A stretch of DNA of 64,000 nucleotides from Stenotrophomonas maltophilia (GCF_006974125.1 NZ_CP037858.1:3906001-3970000), one strand, 5' to 3'. Positions 27,101-35,552 are shown, counted from the first letter of the stretch. The notes: a model not told the origin generated them from the letters alone. A program made the numbers and translations.

Positions 27101-27670
27101 ATCTTCGCCTTCGGCCTGGCGATCTTCCTGGTCTACCTGGTGATGGCCTCGCAGTTCGAATCGCTGCTGCATCCGTTCGTGATCCTGTTCACCATCCCGC
27201 TGGCGCTGGTCGGCGCGATCCTGGCGCTGATGCTGACCGGCAAGCCCATCTCGGTGGTGGTGTTCATCGGCCTGATCCTGCTGGTCGGCCTGGTCACCAA
27301 GAACGCGATCATCCTGATCGACAAGGTGAACCAGCTGCGCGAGGCCGGCGTGGCCAAGCATGAGGCCCTGGTGGAAGGTGCACGCTCGCGCCTGCGGCCG
27401 ATCATCATGACCACGCTGTGCACGCTGTTCGGCTTCCTGCCGCTGGCGGTGGCGATGGGCGAGGGCGCTGAAGTGCGTGCACCGATGGCGATCACCGTGA
27501 TCGGCGGCCTGCTGGTATCGACCCTGCTCACCCTGCTGGTGATCCCGGTGGTCTACGACCTGATGGACCGCCGCGGCGACGCCTACTACCGCGAGCGCGG
27601 CCGCAAGCACGCCGGCGAAATCGAGCCGGGCGCAGCAGGCAGCGCGGCGGGCACGGAGGAACCGGCATGA
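24149..27670 (+). CDS. RND efflux permease 1 (complete proton relay)
   Basis: At 1173 residues it is longer than the usual ~1040. The AcrB-type proton relay is intact: TM4 LVVDDSIVVLES (D475, D476) and TM10 GLVTKNAIILID (K1051). Two insertions explain the length. One is an Ala/Ser-rich stretch in the first periplasmic domain (about residues 285-330, IAAASAAQSASSGGG). The other is about 80 residues before the second half (about 575-650), containing the hydrophobic WSFYALAWLVVRAW. Both ends overlap neighbours by 4 bases (ATGA), so adaptor, permease 1 and permease 2 are coupled. Substrates are unknown. Confidence 0.9.
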   Translation: MTAPGHDHGASPASDGAAAGMRGGLVEFATRRRVTIAMCTVTLLLFGLIALGNLKVNLLPDLSYPTLTVRTEYTGAAPTEIETLITQPVEEAVGVVKNLRKLKSVSRTGQSDVVLEFAWGTNMDQASLEVRDKMEALNLPLEAKAPVLLRFNPSTEPIMRLVLSSKDAPATDADAIRELTGLRRYADEDLKKKLEPVTGVAAVKVGGGLEDEIQVDIDQQKLAQLNLPIDTVIKRLKDENINISGGRLEEGSQRFLVRTVNQFADLEEIRNLLVTTQASNGSAADSALQQMFNIAASTGSAAAIAAASAAQSASSGGGSSVVANGVPVRLKDVATVRQGYKEREAVIRLGGKESVELAIYKEGDANTVSTAEALRKRLEQIKATFPSDVEMTTIEDQSRFIEHAIADVKKDAVIGGLLAILIIFLFLRDGWSTFVISLSLPVSIIATFFFMGQLGLSLNVMSLGGLALATGLVVDDSIVVLESIAKARERGLGILQAAIAGTREVSMAVVASTLTTIAVFLPLVFVDGIAGQLFRDQALTVAIAIAISLLVSMTLIPMLSSLKGRPPLAFPEEAPNEPWQPQNRWQKPVALGRRGAVATARWSFYALAWLVVRAWRGVVAVVGPVMRKASDLAMKPYAGAERGYLRLLPSALAHPGKVLGVATIIFVATMALVPMLGADLIPQLAQDRFEMTVKLPAGTPLKQTDALVRELQLAHGNGEGVASLYGVSGSGTRLDASPTESGENIGKLTVVMEGGGNARTEAEITERLRDTMGQHPGAQVDFARPALFSFSTPLEIELRGQDMATLEVAGQRLAAMLRGNAHYADVKSTVEEGFPEIQIRFDQERAGALGLTTRQIADVVVKKVRGDVATRYSFRDRKIDVLVRAQEGDRASVESIRRLIVNPGSTRPVTLDAVADVVATTGPSEIHRADQTRVAVVSANLRDIDLGAAMREVQQMVAEQPLGAGVGLHIGGQGEELAQAAKSLIFAFGLAIFLVYLVMASQFESLLHPFVILFTIPLALVGAILALMLTGKPISVVVFIGLILLVGLVTKNAIILIDKVNQLREAGVAKHEALVEGARSRLRPIIMTTLCTLFGFLPLAVAMGEGAEVRAPMAITVIGGLLVSTLLTLLVIPVVYDLMDRRGDAYYRERGRKHAGEIEPGAAGSAAGTEEPA

Positions 27671-30600
27671 GTGTTGCCGAGTTCTCCATCCGCCGCCCGG
27701 TCACCACCATCATGTGTTTCGTGTCACTGGTGGTGATCGGCCTGATCGCCTCGTTCCGGCTGCCGCTGGAGGCGCTGCCGGACATCTCCGCGCCGTTCCT
27801 GTTCGTGCAGATTCCCTATACCGGGTCGACCCCGGAGGAAGTGGAGCGGACCATCATTCGACCGGTCGAAGAGTCGCTGGCGACGATGACTGGCATCAAG
27901 CGCATGCGCTCGTCGGCCACCTCCGAAGCGGCGCTGATCTTCATCGAGTTCAGCGACTGGGACCGCGACATCGCCATCGCCGCCTCCGATGCACGCGAGC
28001 GCATCGATGCGATCCGCAGCGACCTGCCCGATGACCTGCAGCGCTACAACGTGTTCAAGTGGTCCAGCAGCGACCAGCCGGTGCTGAAGGTGCGCCTGGC
28101 CAGCACCACCGACCTGACCACCGCCTACGACATGCTCGACCGCGAGTTCAAGCGGCGCATCGAGCGCATTCCCGGCGTGGCCCGCGTTGACATCACCGGC
28201 GCACCGCCGAATGAGGTGGAGATCGCCATCGATCCGAACCGGCTCAATGCGCACGGGTTGAGCATCAATGAGCTGAGCGAGCGCCTGCGCACGCTGAACT
28301 TCTCGATCTCGGCCGGGCAGATCGATGACAACGGCCAGCGCGTGCGCGTGCAGCCGGTAGGCGAGATCACCGACCTGCAGGAGATGCGCGACCTGGTGAT
28401 CAACGCCAAGGGCCTGCGCCTGGGGGATATCGCCGACGTGCGCCTGAAACCGGCGCGGATGAACTACGGGCGTCGCCTGGACGGCAACCCGGCCGTCGGC
28501 CTGGACATTTTCAAGGAGCGCAGTGCCAACCTGGTCGAGGTGTCGCGGGCGGCGCTGGCCGAGGTCGAATCGATCCGCGCGGAGCCGTCGATGCGCGACG
28601 TGCAGATCAAGGTGATCGACAACCAGGGCAAGGCGGTGACCTCCTCGCTGCTTGAGCTGGCCGAGGCCGGTGCGGTCGGCCTGATCCTGTCGATCACGGT
28701 GCTGTTCTTCTTCCTGCGCCATTGGCCGTCCACGCTGATGGTGACCCTGGCCATTCCGATCTGCTTCACCATCACCCTGGGTTTCATGTACTTCGTCGGG
28801 GTGACGCTGAACATCCTGACCATGATGGGCCTGCTGCTGGCGGTGGGCATGCTGGTCGACAACGCCGTGGTGGTGGTGGAGAGCATCTACCAGGAGCGCG
28901 AGCGCATGCCCGGGCAGCCGCGGCTGGCCTCGATCATCGGCACCCGCAACGTGGCCATCGCGCTCAGCGCCGGCACGCTGTGCCACTGCATCGTGTTCGT
29001 GCCGAACCTGTTCGGCGAGACCAACAACATCAGCATCTTCATGGCGCAGATCGCGATCACCATCTCGGTCTCGCTGCTGGCCTCGTGGCTGGTTGCGGTC
29101 AGCCTGATCCCGATGCTGTCCGCGCGCATGGCCACGCCCAAGCTGGTGCACTCGCAGACCGGCCTGATCGCGCGGCTGCAGCGCCGCTACGCCAAGCTGC
29201 TGGACTGGTCGCTGCACCATCGCGGCTGGAGCCTGCTTGGCATCGTGCTGGTGGTGCTGGTCAGCCTGGTGCCGATGAAGCTGACCAAGGTCGACATGTT
29301 CGGCGGGGATGGCGGCAAGGACATCTTCATCGGCTACATGTGGAAGGGCGCATACACCTATCGGCAGATGTCCGAGGAAGTGGCGCGTGTGGAGAACTGG
29401 ATCGACGCCAACCGCGAACGCCTGCACGTCAAGCAGGTGTACTCCTGGTACAGCGAGCAGGAAGGCAGCTCGACCGTGGTCACCCTGGACGAGAAGTACG
29501 CCAAGGACATCAAGGCGCTGCAGGAAGAACTACGCAAGGGCCTGCCGAAGTCGGCGCGTACCGATTATTTCGTCGGCAACCAGGGCGGCGATGGAGGTGG
29601 TGGCGGCAACCAGGGCGTGCAGGTGCAGCTGGTCGGCGACTCAAGTTCGATGCTGCAGGAGATCGGCCAGGAAGTGGTGCCGCTGCTGGCCCAGCGTGCC
29701 GAGCTGCGCGACGTGCGCATCGACAATGGCGAGAAGGGCGGCGAGCTGAAGGTACGCGTCGACCGCGAGCGTGCGGCGGCGTTCGGCTTCAACGCCGAAC
29801 AGGTGGCCAGCTTCGTCGGCCTGGCCCTGCGCGGTGCACCGATGCGCGAGTTCCGCCGTGGCGACAACGAAGTGCCGGTGTGGGTGCGTTTCGCTGGTGC
29901 CGAGCAGAGCAGCCCGGAAGACCTGGCTGGCTTCAGCGTGCGTACCGGCGATGGCCGCAGCGTGCCACTGCTGAGCCTGGTCAGCGTTGACGTCGGCTCC
30001 TCGGCCACCCAGATCGGACGCACCAACCGCCAGACCACGCTGACCATCAAGGCCAACCTGGCCGAGAAGGTCACCGCGCCGGATGGCCGCAAGGCGATGG
30101 AGTCCGTGCTCAAGCCGATGAACTTCCCGGCCGGCTATGGTTTCACCTTCGATGGCGGCGACTACGGCAACGACGACGAAGCGATGCAGCAGATGGTGTT
30201 CAACCTGCTGATCGCGCTGGTGATGATCTACGTGGTGATGGCGGCGGTGTTCGAGTCGCTGCTGTTCCCGGCGGCGATCATGAGCGGCGTGCTGTTCTCG
30301 ATCTTCGGCGTGTTCTGGTTGTTCTGGATCACTGGCACTTCGTTCGGGATCATGTCCTTCATCGGCATCCTGGTGCTGATGGGTGTGGTGGTGAACAACG
30401 GCATCGTGATGATCGAGCACATCAACAACCTGCGGCGCGGCGGCATGGGCCGAACGCAGGCACTGGTTGAAGGCTCGCGCGAGCGCCTGCGACCAATCAT
30501 GATGACGATGGGCACGGCGATCCTGGCGATGGTGCCGATCTCGTTGACCAATACGCAGATGTTCGGCAACGGCCCGGAGTACGCACCGATGGCGCGCGCC

Positions 30601-30753
30601 ATTGCCGGCGGCCTGGCGTTCTCGACCGTGGTCAGCCTGCTGTTCCTGCCGACGATCTACGCGGTGCTCGATGACCTGCGCAATGCCGTGACGCGGCTGA
30701 TCCGTCGCGCGCGCGGCCTGGAGATGGTAGAGCCGGGCGCTGCCCGGCTGTAA
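27667..30753 (+). CDS. RND efflux permease 2 (incomplete proton relay)
   Basis: A 1028-residue RND permease of the HAE1/AcrB family with the N-terminal FSIRRPVTTIMCFVSLVVIG and 12 predicted helices. In TM4 only one Asp of the usual pair is present (MLVDNAVVV: D398, N399). In TM10 the conserved Lys is replaced by Asn (GVVVNNGIVM: N910). This suggests that it depends on permease 1 for energy coupling within a heterotrimer, as proposed for the non-equivalent MdtB/MdtC pair. A Gly-rich loop (QGGDGGGGGNQG, about residues 639-650) lies in the second periplasmic domain. A terminator follows; no channel gene is present. Confidence 0.9.
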   Translation: MSVAEFSIRRPVTTIMCFVSLVVIGLIASFRLPLEALPDISAPFLFVQIPYTGSTPEEVERTIIRPVEESLATMTGIKRMRSSATSEAALIFIEFSDWDRDIAIAASDARERIDAIRSDLPDDLQRYNVFKWSSSDQPVLKVRLASTTDLTTAYDMLDREFKRRIERIPGVARVDITGAPPNEVEIAIDPNRLNAHGLSINELSERLRTLNFSISAGQIDDNGQRVRVQPVGEITDLQEMRDLVINAKGLRLGDIADVRLKPARMNYGRRLDGNPAVGLDIFKERSANLVEVSRAALAEVESIRAEPSMRDVQIKVIDNQGKAVTSSLLELAEAGAVGLILSITVLFFFLRHWPSTLMVTLAIPICFTITLGFMYFVGVTLNILTMMGLLLAVGMLVDNAVVVVESIYQERERMPGQPRLASIIGTRNVAIALSAGTLCHCIVFVPNLFGETNNISIFMAQIAITISVSLLASWLVAVSLIPMLSARMATPKLVHSQTGLIARLQRRYAKLLDWSLHHRGWSLLGIVLVVLVSLVPMKLTKVDMFGGDGGKDIFIGYMWKGAYTYRQMSEEVARVENWIDANRERLHVKQVYSWYSEQEGSSTVVTLDEKYAKDIKALQEELRKGLPKSARTDYFVGNQGGDGGGGGNQGVQVQLVGDSSSMLQEIGQEVVPLLAQRAELRDVRIDNGEKGGELKVRVDRERAAAFGFNAEQVASFVGLALRGAPMREFRRGDNEVPVWVRFAGAEQSSPEDLAGFSVRTGDGRSVPLLSLVSVDVGSSATQIGRTNRQTTLTIKANLAEKVTAPDGRKAMESVLKPMNFPAGYGFTFDGGDYGNDDEAMQQMVFNLLIALVMIYVVMAAVFESLLFPAAIMSGVLFSIFGVFWLFWITGTSFGIMSFIGILVLMGVVVNNGIVMIEHINNLRRGGMGRTQALVEGSRERLRPIMMTMGTAILAMVPISLTNTQMFGNGPEYAPMARAIAGGLAFSTVVSLLFLPTIYAVLDDLRNAVTRLIRRARGLEMVEPGAARL

Positions 30754-30776
30754 TGCGTGACAACGTGTTGTGGTGT

Positions 30777-30815
30777 GGGGGAGGCCGGTCGTAGTGGGGC
30801 GGCCTCCCCCTTTTT
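30777..30815 (+). terminator. Intrinsic terminator after RND operon
   Basis: Stem GGGGGAGGCCG / CGGCCTCCCCC with a 13-nt loop, followed by five T. Confidence 0.85.
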
Positions 30816-30830
30816 ACGCTGGGGATGGCG

Positions 30831-30879
30831 TGCCAACCAAGGTTGGCACCTGCCGGAGCGCAGTCGAGCATGGCTCGAC
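30831..30879. repeat. Two short palindromes
   Basis: TGCCAACC-AA-GGTTGGCA (30831-30848) and GTCGAGC-ATG-GCTCGAC (30863-30879) between the convergent RND and TraB-family genes. Confidence 0.7.
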
Positions 30880-30893
30880 GCTATACAAAACAA

Positions 30894-32114
30894 TCAACCA
30901 GCGACCTTGCCCCACACCTTGAACGTGGTCAGCCACAGGCCGAGCATGCTGCCGATGTTGGTCAGCATGAAGGTCAGCACCACGCGGGTGACGCGGTTGC
31001 GGTACCACCCCTTCAGGCTCTGCGCATCGTCGCGCAGCTTGAGGAAGTCCTCGTACGCCGGCTTGCGCAGGCGTGCTTCCACCAGCGCCGAGAAGGCGCC
31101 GGTCGGGATGCTCAGGCGGAACGGCTTGAACGGGGCCACCGCGATCGCGGTGAGGATGCTCAGCGGATGGCCGCCGGCCAGCAGGCAGCCCAGGCCCGCC
31201 AGGCCGCCGGTATACATCGCCCAGGTCGCCAGCAGTTCGGTGCCCACGCCCAGCCCGCCGCGGTAGAAGCCCACGCCGATACCGGTCGCCACGATCGCCA
31301 GGATGCCCAGCGTGAACCACGGAATGTTGCGCTTCTTCGGCACCGCTTCCAGCTCGGCGCGTAGCGGTGCCGGTGCCTCGGTATCGGTTTCCAGGTAGCG
31401 CGCCAGGCCTGCAAGGTGACCCGCACCGACAACCGCCAGCACTTCACGCTGCTGCGGGTCGTGTTCCTCGCGCAGGCGCGTGGCCATGTAGCGGTCGCGC
31501 TCGCCGATGATGGTCTCGTACAGCGCCGGGCTCTCGCTGGCGAACTCGCCGAAGCTCGACTCCAGCATGTCGCCCTGCTTGAGCTTCTCGATTTCGTTTT
31601 CGCCCACTTCCTCGGACGAGAACAGGCCGGCGCCAAGCCCGGCGACCAGCTTCAGCTTGCCGAAGAAGCCCAGCCGCTGCGAGGCACGACGGAAGGTCAG
31701 GCCGACTTCGCGGTCGATCAGGTGCACCGGCAGGTTGCGTTCGCGCGCCAGCTCCACCGCACGCTTCAGCTCGGCGCCGGGCTCAATGTCGAGCTGTTCG
31801 GCCAGGCGGCGCTGGTAGGCGGACAGGGCCAGGTTGGCGGCGAACAGGGCGACGCGGCCCTTGCGGATCACCTCGACCAGGTCGAGCTTGGCCAGCGTGT
31901 CCGGATCGCTCAGCGCCTGCAGGCGTTGCGGGTCCAGTTCAACGGCCACCGCATCGAAACGGCCACTGTCGATCGCTTTCTCCACGGCTTCAACGCTGGC
32001 GCGCGAAACATGGGCGGTGCCCAGCAGGGTGTAGCGTACGCCGTCGCGTTCGACGACGCGCACCGGCTGGCCGGCGAACAGGTCGTCGCCGGTCTCGGAA
32101 AGGGTTTCGGTCAT
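30894..32114 (-). CDS. TraB/PrgY-domain membrane protein
   Basis: About 406 residues. The N-terminal TraB domain shows YTLLGTAHVSRAS (GTAH motif), VAVELDPQRLQAL and VVGAGHLAGLARYL (GxxH motif). The C-terminal part has several hydrophobic segments (WFTLGILAIVATGIGVGFY and others). TraB proteins are Tiki-like putative metalloproteases; PrgY/TraB members in enterococci reduce pheromone activity. In Gram-negatives the role is unknown. Start is either 32114 or 32126; both lie at the overlap with the end of the GNAT gene, so translation is probably coupled. Confidence 0.8.
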   Translation of the reverse strand: MTETLSETGDDLFAGQPVRVVERDGVRYTLLGTAHVSRASVEAVEKAIDSGRFDAVAVELDPQRLQALSDPDTLAKLDLVEVIRKGRVALFAANLALSAYQRRLAEQLDIEPGAELKRAVELARERNLPVHLIDREVGLTFRRASQRLGFFGKLKLVAGLGAGLFSSEEVGENEIEKLKQGDMLESSFGEFASESPALYETIIGERDRYMATRLREEHDPQQREVLAVVGAGHLAGLARYLETDTEAPAPLRAELEAVPKKRNIPWFTLGILAIVATGIGVGFYRGGLGVGTELLATWAMYTGGLAGLGCLLAGGHPLSILTAIAVAPFKPFRLSIPTGAFSALVEARLRKPAYEDFLKLRDDAQSLKGWYRNRVTRVVLTFMLTNIGSMLGLWLTTFKVWGKVAG

Positions 32115-32118
32115 GGGT

Positions 32119-32649
32119 TCATTCATTGGAAGGTGCGGTGTCGGCGCCATCGCCGAGCGCGCGCTGCATCTGCACGGTATCCAGCCAGCGGCCATGCTTG
32201 CGGCCGAGGCCACGGAACACGCCCACCAGCTCGAAGCCGAAGCGTTCGTGCAGCTTGATTGAAGCGGTGTTGGTCGGTTCGCCGATCACGGCCACCATCT
32301 GCCGGTAGCCGCGCGCCACGCAGGCATCGATCAAGGCCTGCAGCAGGCCCGTGCCAACACCCTTGCCCTGGAACGCGGCATCGACGTAGACCGAGTTCTC
32401 CACGGTCCACTGGTAGGCAACGCGGGTGCGGTAGGTGTTGGCGTAGGCATAGCCGGCGACCTGGCCGTCGATCTCGGCAACCAGGTAGGGGAAGCCGCGG
32501 TCGATGATGTCGCGCATGCGGCGCAGCATCTCGGACGCGTCCGGGATGTCGTACTCGTAGGTGTTGACGAAGTCGGTCACTTCCACCGCGTAGATCGCGG
32601 TGATCGCGGCGATGTCGGCCGGGCCGGCATCACGGATGAGGACGGCCAT
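32119..32649 (-). CDS. GNAT N-acetyltransferase (phosphinothricin-acetyltransferase-like)
   Basis: The 176-residue protein starts IRDAGPADIAAITAIYAVEV, typical of the Pat/MddA branch. It has the acetyl-CoA motif FQGKGVGTGLLQALID and the C-terminal IKLHERFGFELVGVFRGLGRKHGRW. Substrates for this branch include phosphinothricin, methionine sulfone/sulfoximine or other amino acids; the native one is not known. It lies between aguB (13 bases upstream) and the TraB gene (overlapping), in one minus-strand unit. Confidence 0.86.
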   Translation of the reverse strand: MAVLIRDAGPADIAAITAIYAVEVTDFVNTYEYDIPDASEMLRRMRDIIDRGFPYLVAEIDGQVAGYAYANTYRTRVAYQWTVENSVYVDAAFQGKGVGTGLLQALIDACVARGYRQMVAVIGEPTNTASIKLHERFGFELVGVFRGLGRKHGRWLDTVQMQRALGDGADTAPSNE

Positions 32650-32662
32650 GCGCGGCTCCGGC

Positions 32663-33550
32663 TCAGTCGATGTAGCGCTTGAGCAGGTCACCGTACGCGT
32701 CGATGCGACGGTCGCGCAGGAACGGCCAGATGCGGCGCACGTGCTCGCTGCGCTGCAGGTCGACATCGCACAGCAGCACGGTGGCCTCGGTGCCGGCTTC
32801 GGCCAGGAACTCACCCTGCGGACCCAGCACGTGGCTGTTGCCCCAGAACTGGATGCCCGACGCGCCCAGCGGCGAGGCCTCGTGGCCGACGCGGTTGCAG
32901 CTCAGCACCGGCAGGCCGTTGGCCACGGCGTGGCCGCGGTGGCTCAGCACCCAGGCATCGCGCTGGCGGGTCTTCTCGTCCTGCACGTCGTCCGGGTCCC
33001 AGCCGATCGCGGTGGGGTAGAGCAGCAGCTCGGCACCGGCCAGCGCCATCAGGCGCGCCGCTTCCGGGTACCACTGGTCCCAGCACACCAGCACGCCAAG
33101 GCGACCGACCGAGGTATCGATCGGCTTGAAGCCGATGTCGCCCGGGGTGAAGTAGAACTTCTCGTAGAAGCCCGGATCGTCCGGGATGTGCATCTTGCGG
33201 TACTTGCCGAGCAGCGTACCGTCCTTCTCGAACACCACCGCGGTGTTGTGGTATAGGCCGGCAGCGCGGCGCTCGAACAGCGAGCCGACCAGCACCACGC
33301 CATGCTTCTTCGCCAGCGCACCCAGGCGCTCGGTGCTCGGGCCCGGAATCGGTTCGGCCAGGTCGAATTCGTCCACCGATTCGTGCTGGCAGAAGTACGG
33401 ACCGTTATGCAGTTCCTGCAGCAGCACCAGTTTCGCGCCCTGCGCAGCCGCCTCGGCCACGCGTGCTTCGATCACCGCCAGGTTGGCGGCGGCATCACCG
33501 TGGTTGCGCTCCTGGATCAGGGCGACGGTAAGGGGGCTGCGCGAGTTCAT
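32663..33550 (-). CDS. aguB: N-carbamoylputrescine amidase
   Basis: A 295-residue nitrilase-superfamily enzyme that hydrolyses N-carbamoylputrescine to putrescine, CO2 and ammonia. The Glu-Lys-Cys triad is visible: E46 in LVLLQELHNG, K119 in GKYRKMHIPDDPGF, C156 in VLVCWDQWYPE. The block FYEKFYFTPGD is typical of AguB. It pairs with aguA, 159 bases upstream on the same strand beyond two SMAG repeats. Together they form the arginine-agmatine route to putrescine. Confidence 0.94.
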   Translation of the reverse strand: MNSRSPLTVALIQERNHGDAAANLAVIEARVAEAAAQGAKLVLLQELHNGPYFCQHESVDEFDLAEPIPGPSTERLGALAKKHGVVLVGSLFERRAAGLYHNTAVVFEKDGTLLGKYRKMHIPDDPGFYEKFYFTPGDIGFKPIDTSVGRLGVLVCWDQWYPEAARLMALAGAELLLYPTAIGWDPDDVQDEKTRQRDAWVLSHRGHAVANGLPVLSCNRVGHEASPLGASGIQFWGNSHVLGPQGEFLAEAGTEATVLLCDVDLQRSEHVRRIWPFLRDRRIDAYGDLLKRYID

Positions 33551-33631
33551 GCGGGGCGTTCCTGCGGGGGAAAACCAGCATGTTAGCGCGGATGGACGGC
33601 GACGGCGTGTCGCGCGCTGAATGGGTGCTGG

Positions 33632-33707
33632 GTAGTGCCGGCCGCTGGCCGGCAATCCCGTGGATCCATCAGGCAGTGCAGGGTTGCCGGCCAGCGGCCG
33701 GCACTAC
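33632..33707. repeat. Inverted pair of SMAG repeats between aguA and aguB
   Basis: GTAGTGCCGGCCGCTGGCC... at 33632-33654 and its mirror ending CTAC at 33685-33707, separated by 30 bases. The second ends just before the aguA stop, so it would lie in the aguA-aguB message and may set different levels for the two genes. Confidence 0.88.
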
Positions 33708-33709
33708 CG

Positions 33710-34747
33710 TCATGCCTTCAGCAACCCTGCCGGCAGCTGCATGGTGATGCAGTGCAGGCTGCCGTTCTGCCAGATCAGCGAACGGCAGGGCACCTGCACG
33801 ATCTCGCGGCCCGGGTGCGCCTGGGCCAGCACGTCGCGGGCCAGGTCGTCGGCCGGATCGCCGTAGGCCGGCATCAGCACTGCGCCATTGACGATCAGAT
33901 AGTTCGCGTACGACGCAGCCAGGCGGCGGCCTTCGTCGATCACCGGCTGTGCCCACGGCAGCGGGAACAGGCGGTACGGCTGGCCATCCTTGGTACGCAG
34001 CGCCGCAAGCTCATTGCCCATCGCCTGCAGTTCGGCGTAGTGCGAGTCGCTCTCGTCGTCGCAGGCCTGGTAGACGATGCTGTCAGCCGAGGCGAAGCGG
34101 GCGAGGGTGTCGATATGCGCGTCGGTGTCGTCGCCTTCCAGATAACCGTGGTCCAGCCACAGTACGCGGTCCTGCTGCAGCCAATCGGCCAGGTCGGCGC
34201 TCAGGCTGGCGCGGTCGCGGTCCGGGTGGCGCTCGTGCAGGCACTTCCAGGTGGTCAGCAGGGTGCCTTCGCCGTCGGTTTCGATGCCGCCGCCTTCCAG
34301 TGCGAACGGAATGCTGCGCACCGGCGCATCGTTGAACACACCGGCCTGGTCGAGCACGCCCACCAGCTGGTCATCCAGGGTGGCGTCGAACTTGCCGCCC
34401 CAGCCGGTGAAGCGGAAATCCAGCAGCTGGAACCCGCCGTCGGCACGGCGCAGGGTGATCGGGCCGGAATCGCGCAGCCAGGTATCGTCGTAGGCCGCCG
34501 TGGTGAAGTGGACCTTGTCCATGTCGATGCGGTTGGAGCGCAGCCGCATCTCGGCGTAGGTCTCCACATCATCGTCGGCCACGCAGATCAGCACCGGCTG
34601 GAAGCGGGTGATGGCCGCGACCAGGGCGATGTAGGTCTCTTCCACCTGGCCCAGGCGGTCAGCCCAGTCGGTATCGGCGGTGGGCCAGGCAATCAGGACG
34701 CCGCTCTGGGCTTCCCACTCGGCAGGAAAACGAAGGGTCTGGTTCAT
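33710..34747 (-). CDS. aguA: Agmatine deiminase
   Basis: A 345-residue enzyme that converts agmatine to N-carbamoylputrescine and ammonia. Family blocks include LRFPAEWEAQSGVLIAWP, DTWLRDSGPI, FALEGGGIETDGEGTLLTTW and the C-terminal nucleophile in NGSLHCITMQ (C333). It is the first gene of the agu unit. The product feeds AguB. Confidence 0.94.
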   Translation of the reverse strand: MNQTLRFPAEWEAQSGVLIAWPTADTDWADRLGQVEETYIALVAAITRFQPVLICVADDDVETYAEMRLRSNRIDMDKVHFTTAAYDDTWLRDSGPITLRRADGGFQLLDFRFTGWGGKFDATLDDQLVGVLDQAGVFNDAPVRSIPFALEGGGIETDGEGTLLTTWKCLHERHPDRDRASLSADLADWLQQDRVLWLDHGYLEGDDTDAHIDTLARFASADSIVYQACDDESDSHYAELQAMGNELAALRTKDGQPYRLFPLPWAQPVIDEGRRLAASYANYLIVNGAVLMPAYGDPADDLARDVLAQAHPGREIVQVPCRSLIWQNGSLHCITMQLPAGLLKA

Positions 34748-34786
34748 GGTCTCGCTACACAGGCCCGCCCACGGCGGGTAAAGGGA

Positions 34787-35116
34787 TCAACGGATCGGCG
34801 GTTTCGGGCCGATTTCGTTCGGGTCCGCCTGGTTGGCCACCACGTCGATCACCTTCTGCTTCTCGAAGTAGACGGTGAACTGCGGGTACACCCAGCGGTT
34901 GATGGTCGGCCATTGCCGCTTCTGCCCGCCACGCGGCTGCAGCTGCTCGCTCGGCGCGCCGAACTGCGCCTGCACCTGCTGCATGCTCTGGCCGCGCACG
35001 GGCAGGGCGCCGGCCGGCTTCTCGCGGGCACGGTCGACAAGCAGGGTATCGGCCAGCGCCGGCGTGGCGGCGGCCAGGGTGGCCATCACGGCCAGGGCGG
35101 ACAGGTAACGCTTCAT
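34787..35116 (-). CDS. Small secreted protein with BamE-like repeat
   Basis: A 109-residue exported protein (signal MKRYLSALAVMATLAAATPALA). The mature part contains GALPVRGQSMQQVQAQFGAPSEQLQP followed by WPTINRWVYPQFTVYFEKQKVIDVVA, the pattern of the SmpA/BamE fold (a 'G-M-xx-x-V-xx-xxG-P' helix followed by a WxYxxFxVYFxxxxVID strand pair). There is no lipobox. Related proteins are common in Xanthomonadaceae with no known role. It lies 39 bases upstream of aguA on the same strand and 146 bases from rpmJ. Confidence 0.65.
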   Translation of the reverse strand: MKRYLSALAVMATLAAATPALADTLLVDRAREKPAGALPVRGQSMQQVQAQFGAPSEQLQPRGGQKRQWPTINRWVYPQFTVYFEKQKVIDVVANQADPNEIGPKPPIR

Positions 35117-35184
35117 CTCGATCTACTCCCCAGTGGTCAAGAAAGGCGATTACAGCGAAAACGGCAGGAAAAAGCCGCATAAAC

Positions 35185-35210
35185 AAAAAACCGCCCGAAG
35201 GCGGCTTTTT
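35185..35210. terminator. Bidirectional terminator between rpmJ and the BamE-like gene
   Basis: AAAAAA, stem CCGCC-CGAA-GGCGG, then CTTTTT. On the minus strand it ends the rpmJ transcript; the symmetrical A and T tracts allow function in both directions. Confidence 0.85.
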
Positions 35211-35262
35211 GCATCGGGTCGGCCCCGCGTAGGGCCAGCCGCAGCCGCGAAGGCTGTTGGGC

Positions 35263-35388
35263 TTAGCGCTGACGCGCCTTGAAACGCGGGTTCGACTTGC
35301 AGATGACGAAGATCTTGCCACGACGACGCACGACCTTGCAGTCACGGTGACGGGCCTTCGCCGACTTCAGGGAGGACAGGACTTTCAT
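35263..35388 (-). CDS. rpmJ: 50S ribosomal protein L36, zinc-free (type B)
   Basis: A 41-residue basic protein, [20 protein letters not shown]..., ending NPRFKARQR. Only two Cys remain (C17 and C30), so the CxxC-CxxxxH zinc ribbon of the type A protein is missing. The insertion relative to the 38-residue zinc form is typical of the YkgO-like type. Such paralogues replace the zinc form under zinc limitation in some bacteria; in many gammaproteobacteria this is the only L36. ATG 35388 gives the family start. Confidence 0.93.
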   Translation of the reverse strand: MKVLSSLKSAKARHRDCKVVRRRGKIFVICKSNPRFKARQR

Positions 35389-35552
35389 GGCATACCTCGG
35401 CGTAAACAGTAGTTGTTCGGGTGGAGCGTGGCCGCGATATGCGAAAGACAATCGGCAGTTGACGCTCGTTCAAGCCCGCCATTCTACCGGGCTTTTCCTC
35501 GTGGTTTCAAGTGGTTGCACAAAAGATCCCGCTGGGGGCGTCTGGCAGGGGC

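Noticed and set aside
23001..30753. Naming the RND operon smeIJK
   Set aside because: The one-adaptor, two-permease layout fits, but no residue-level feature ties it to that system and the genomic context cannot be compared here.
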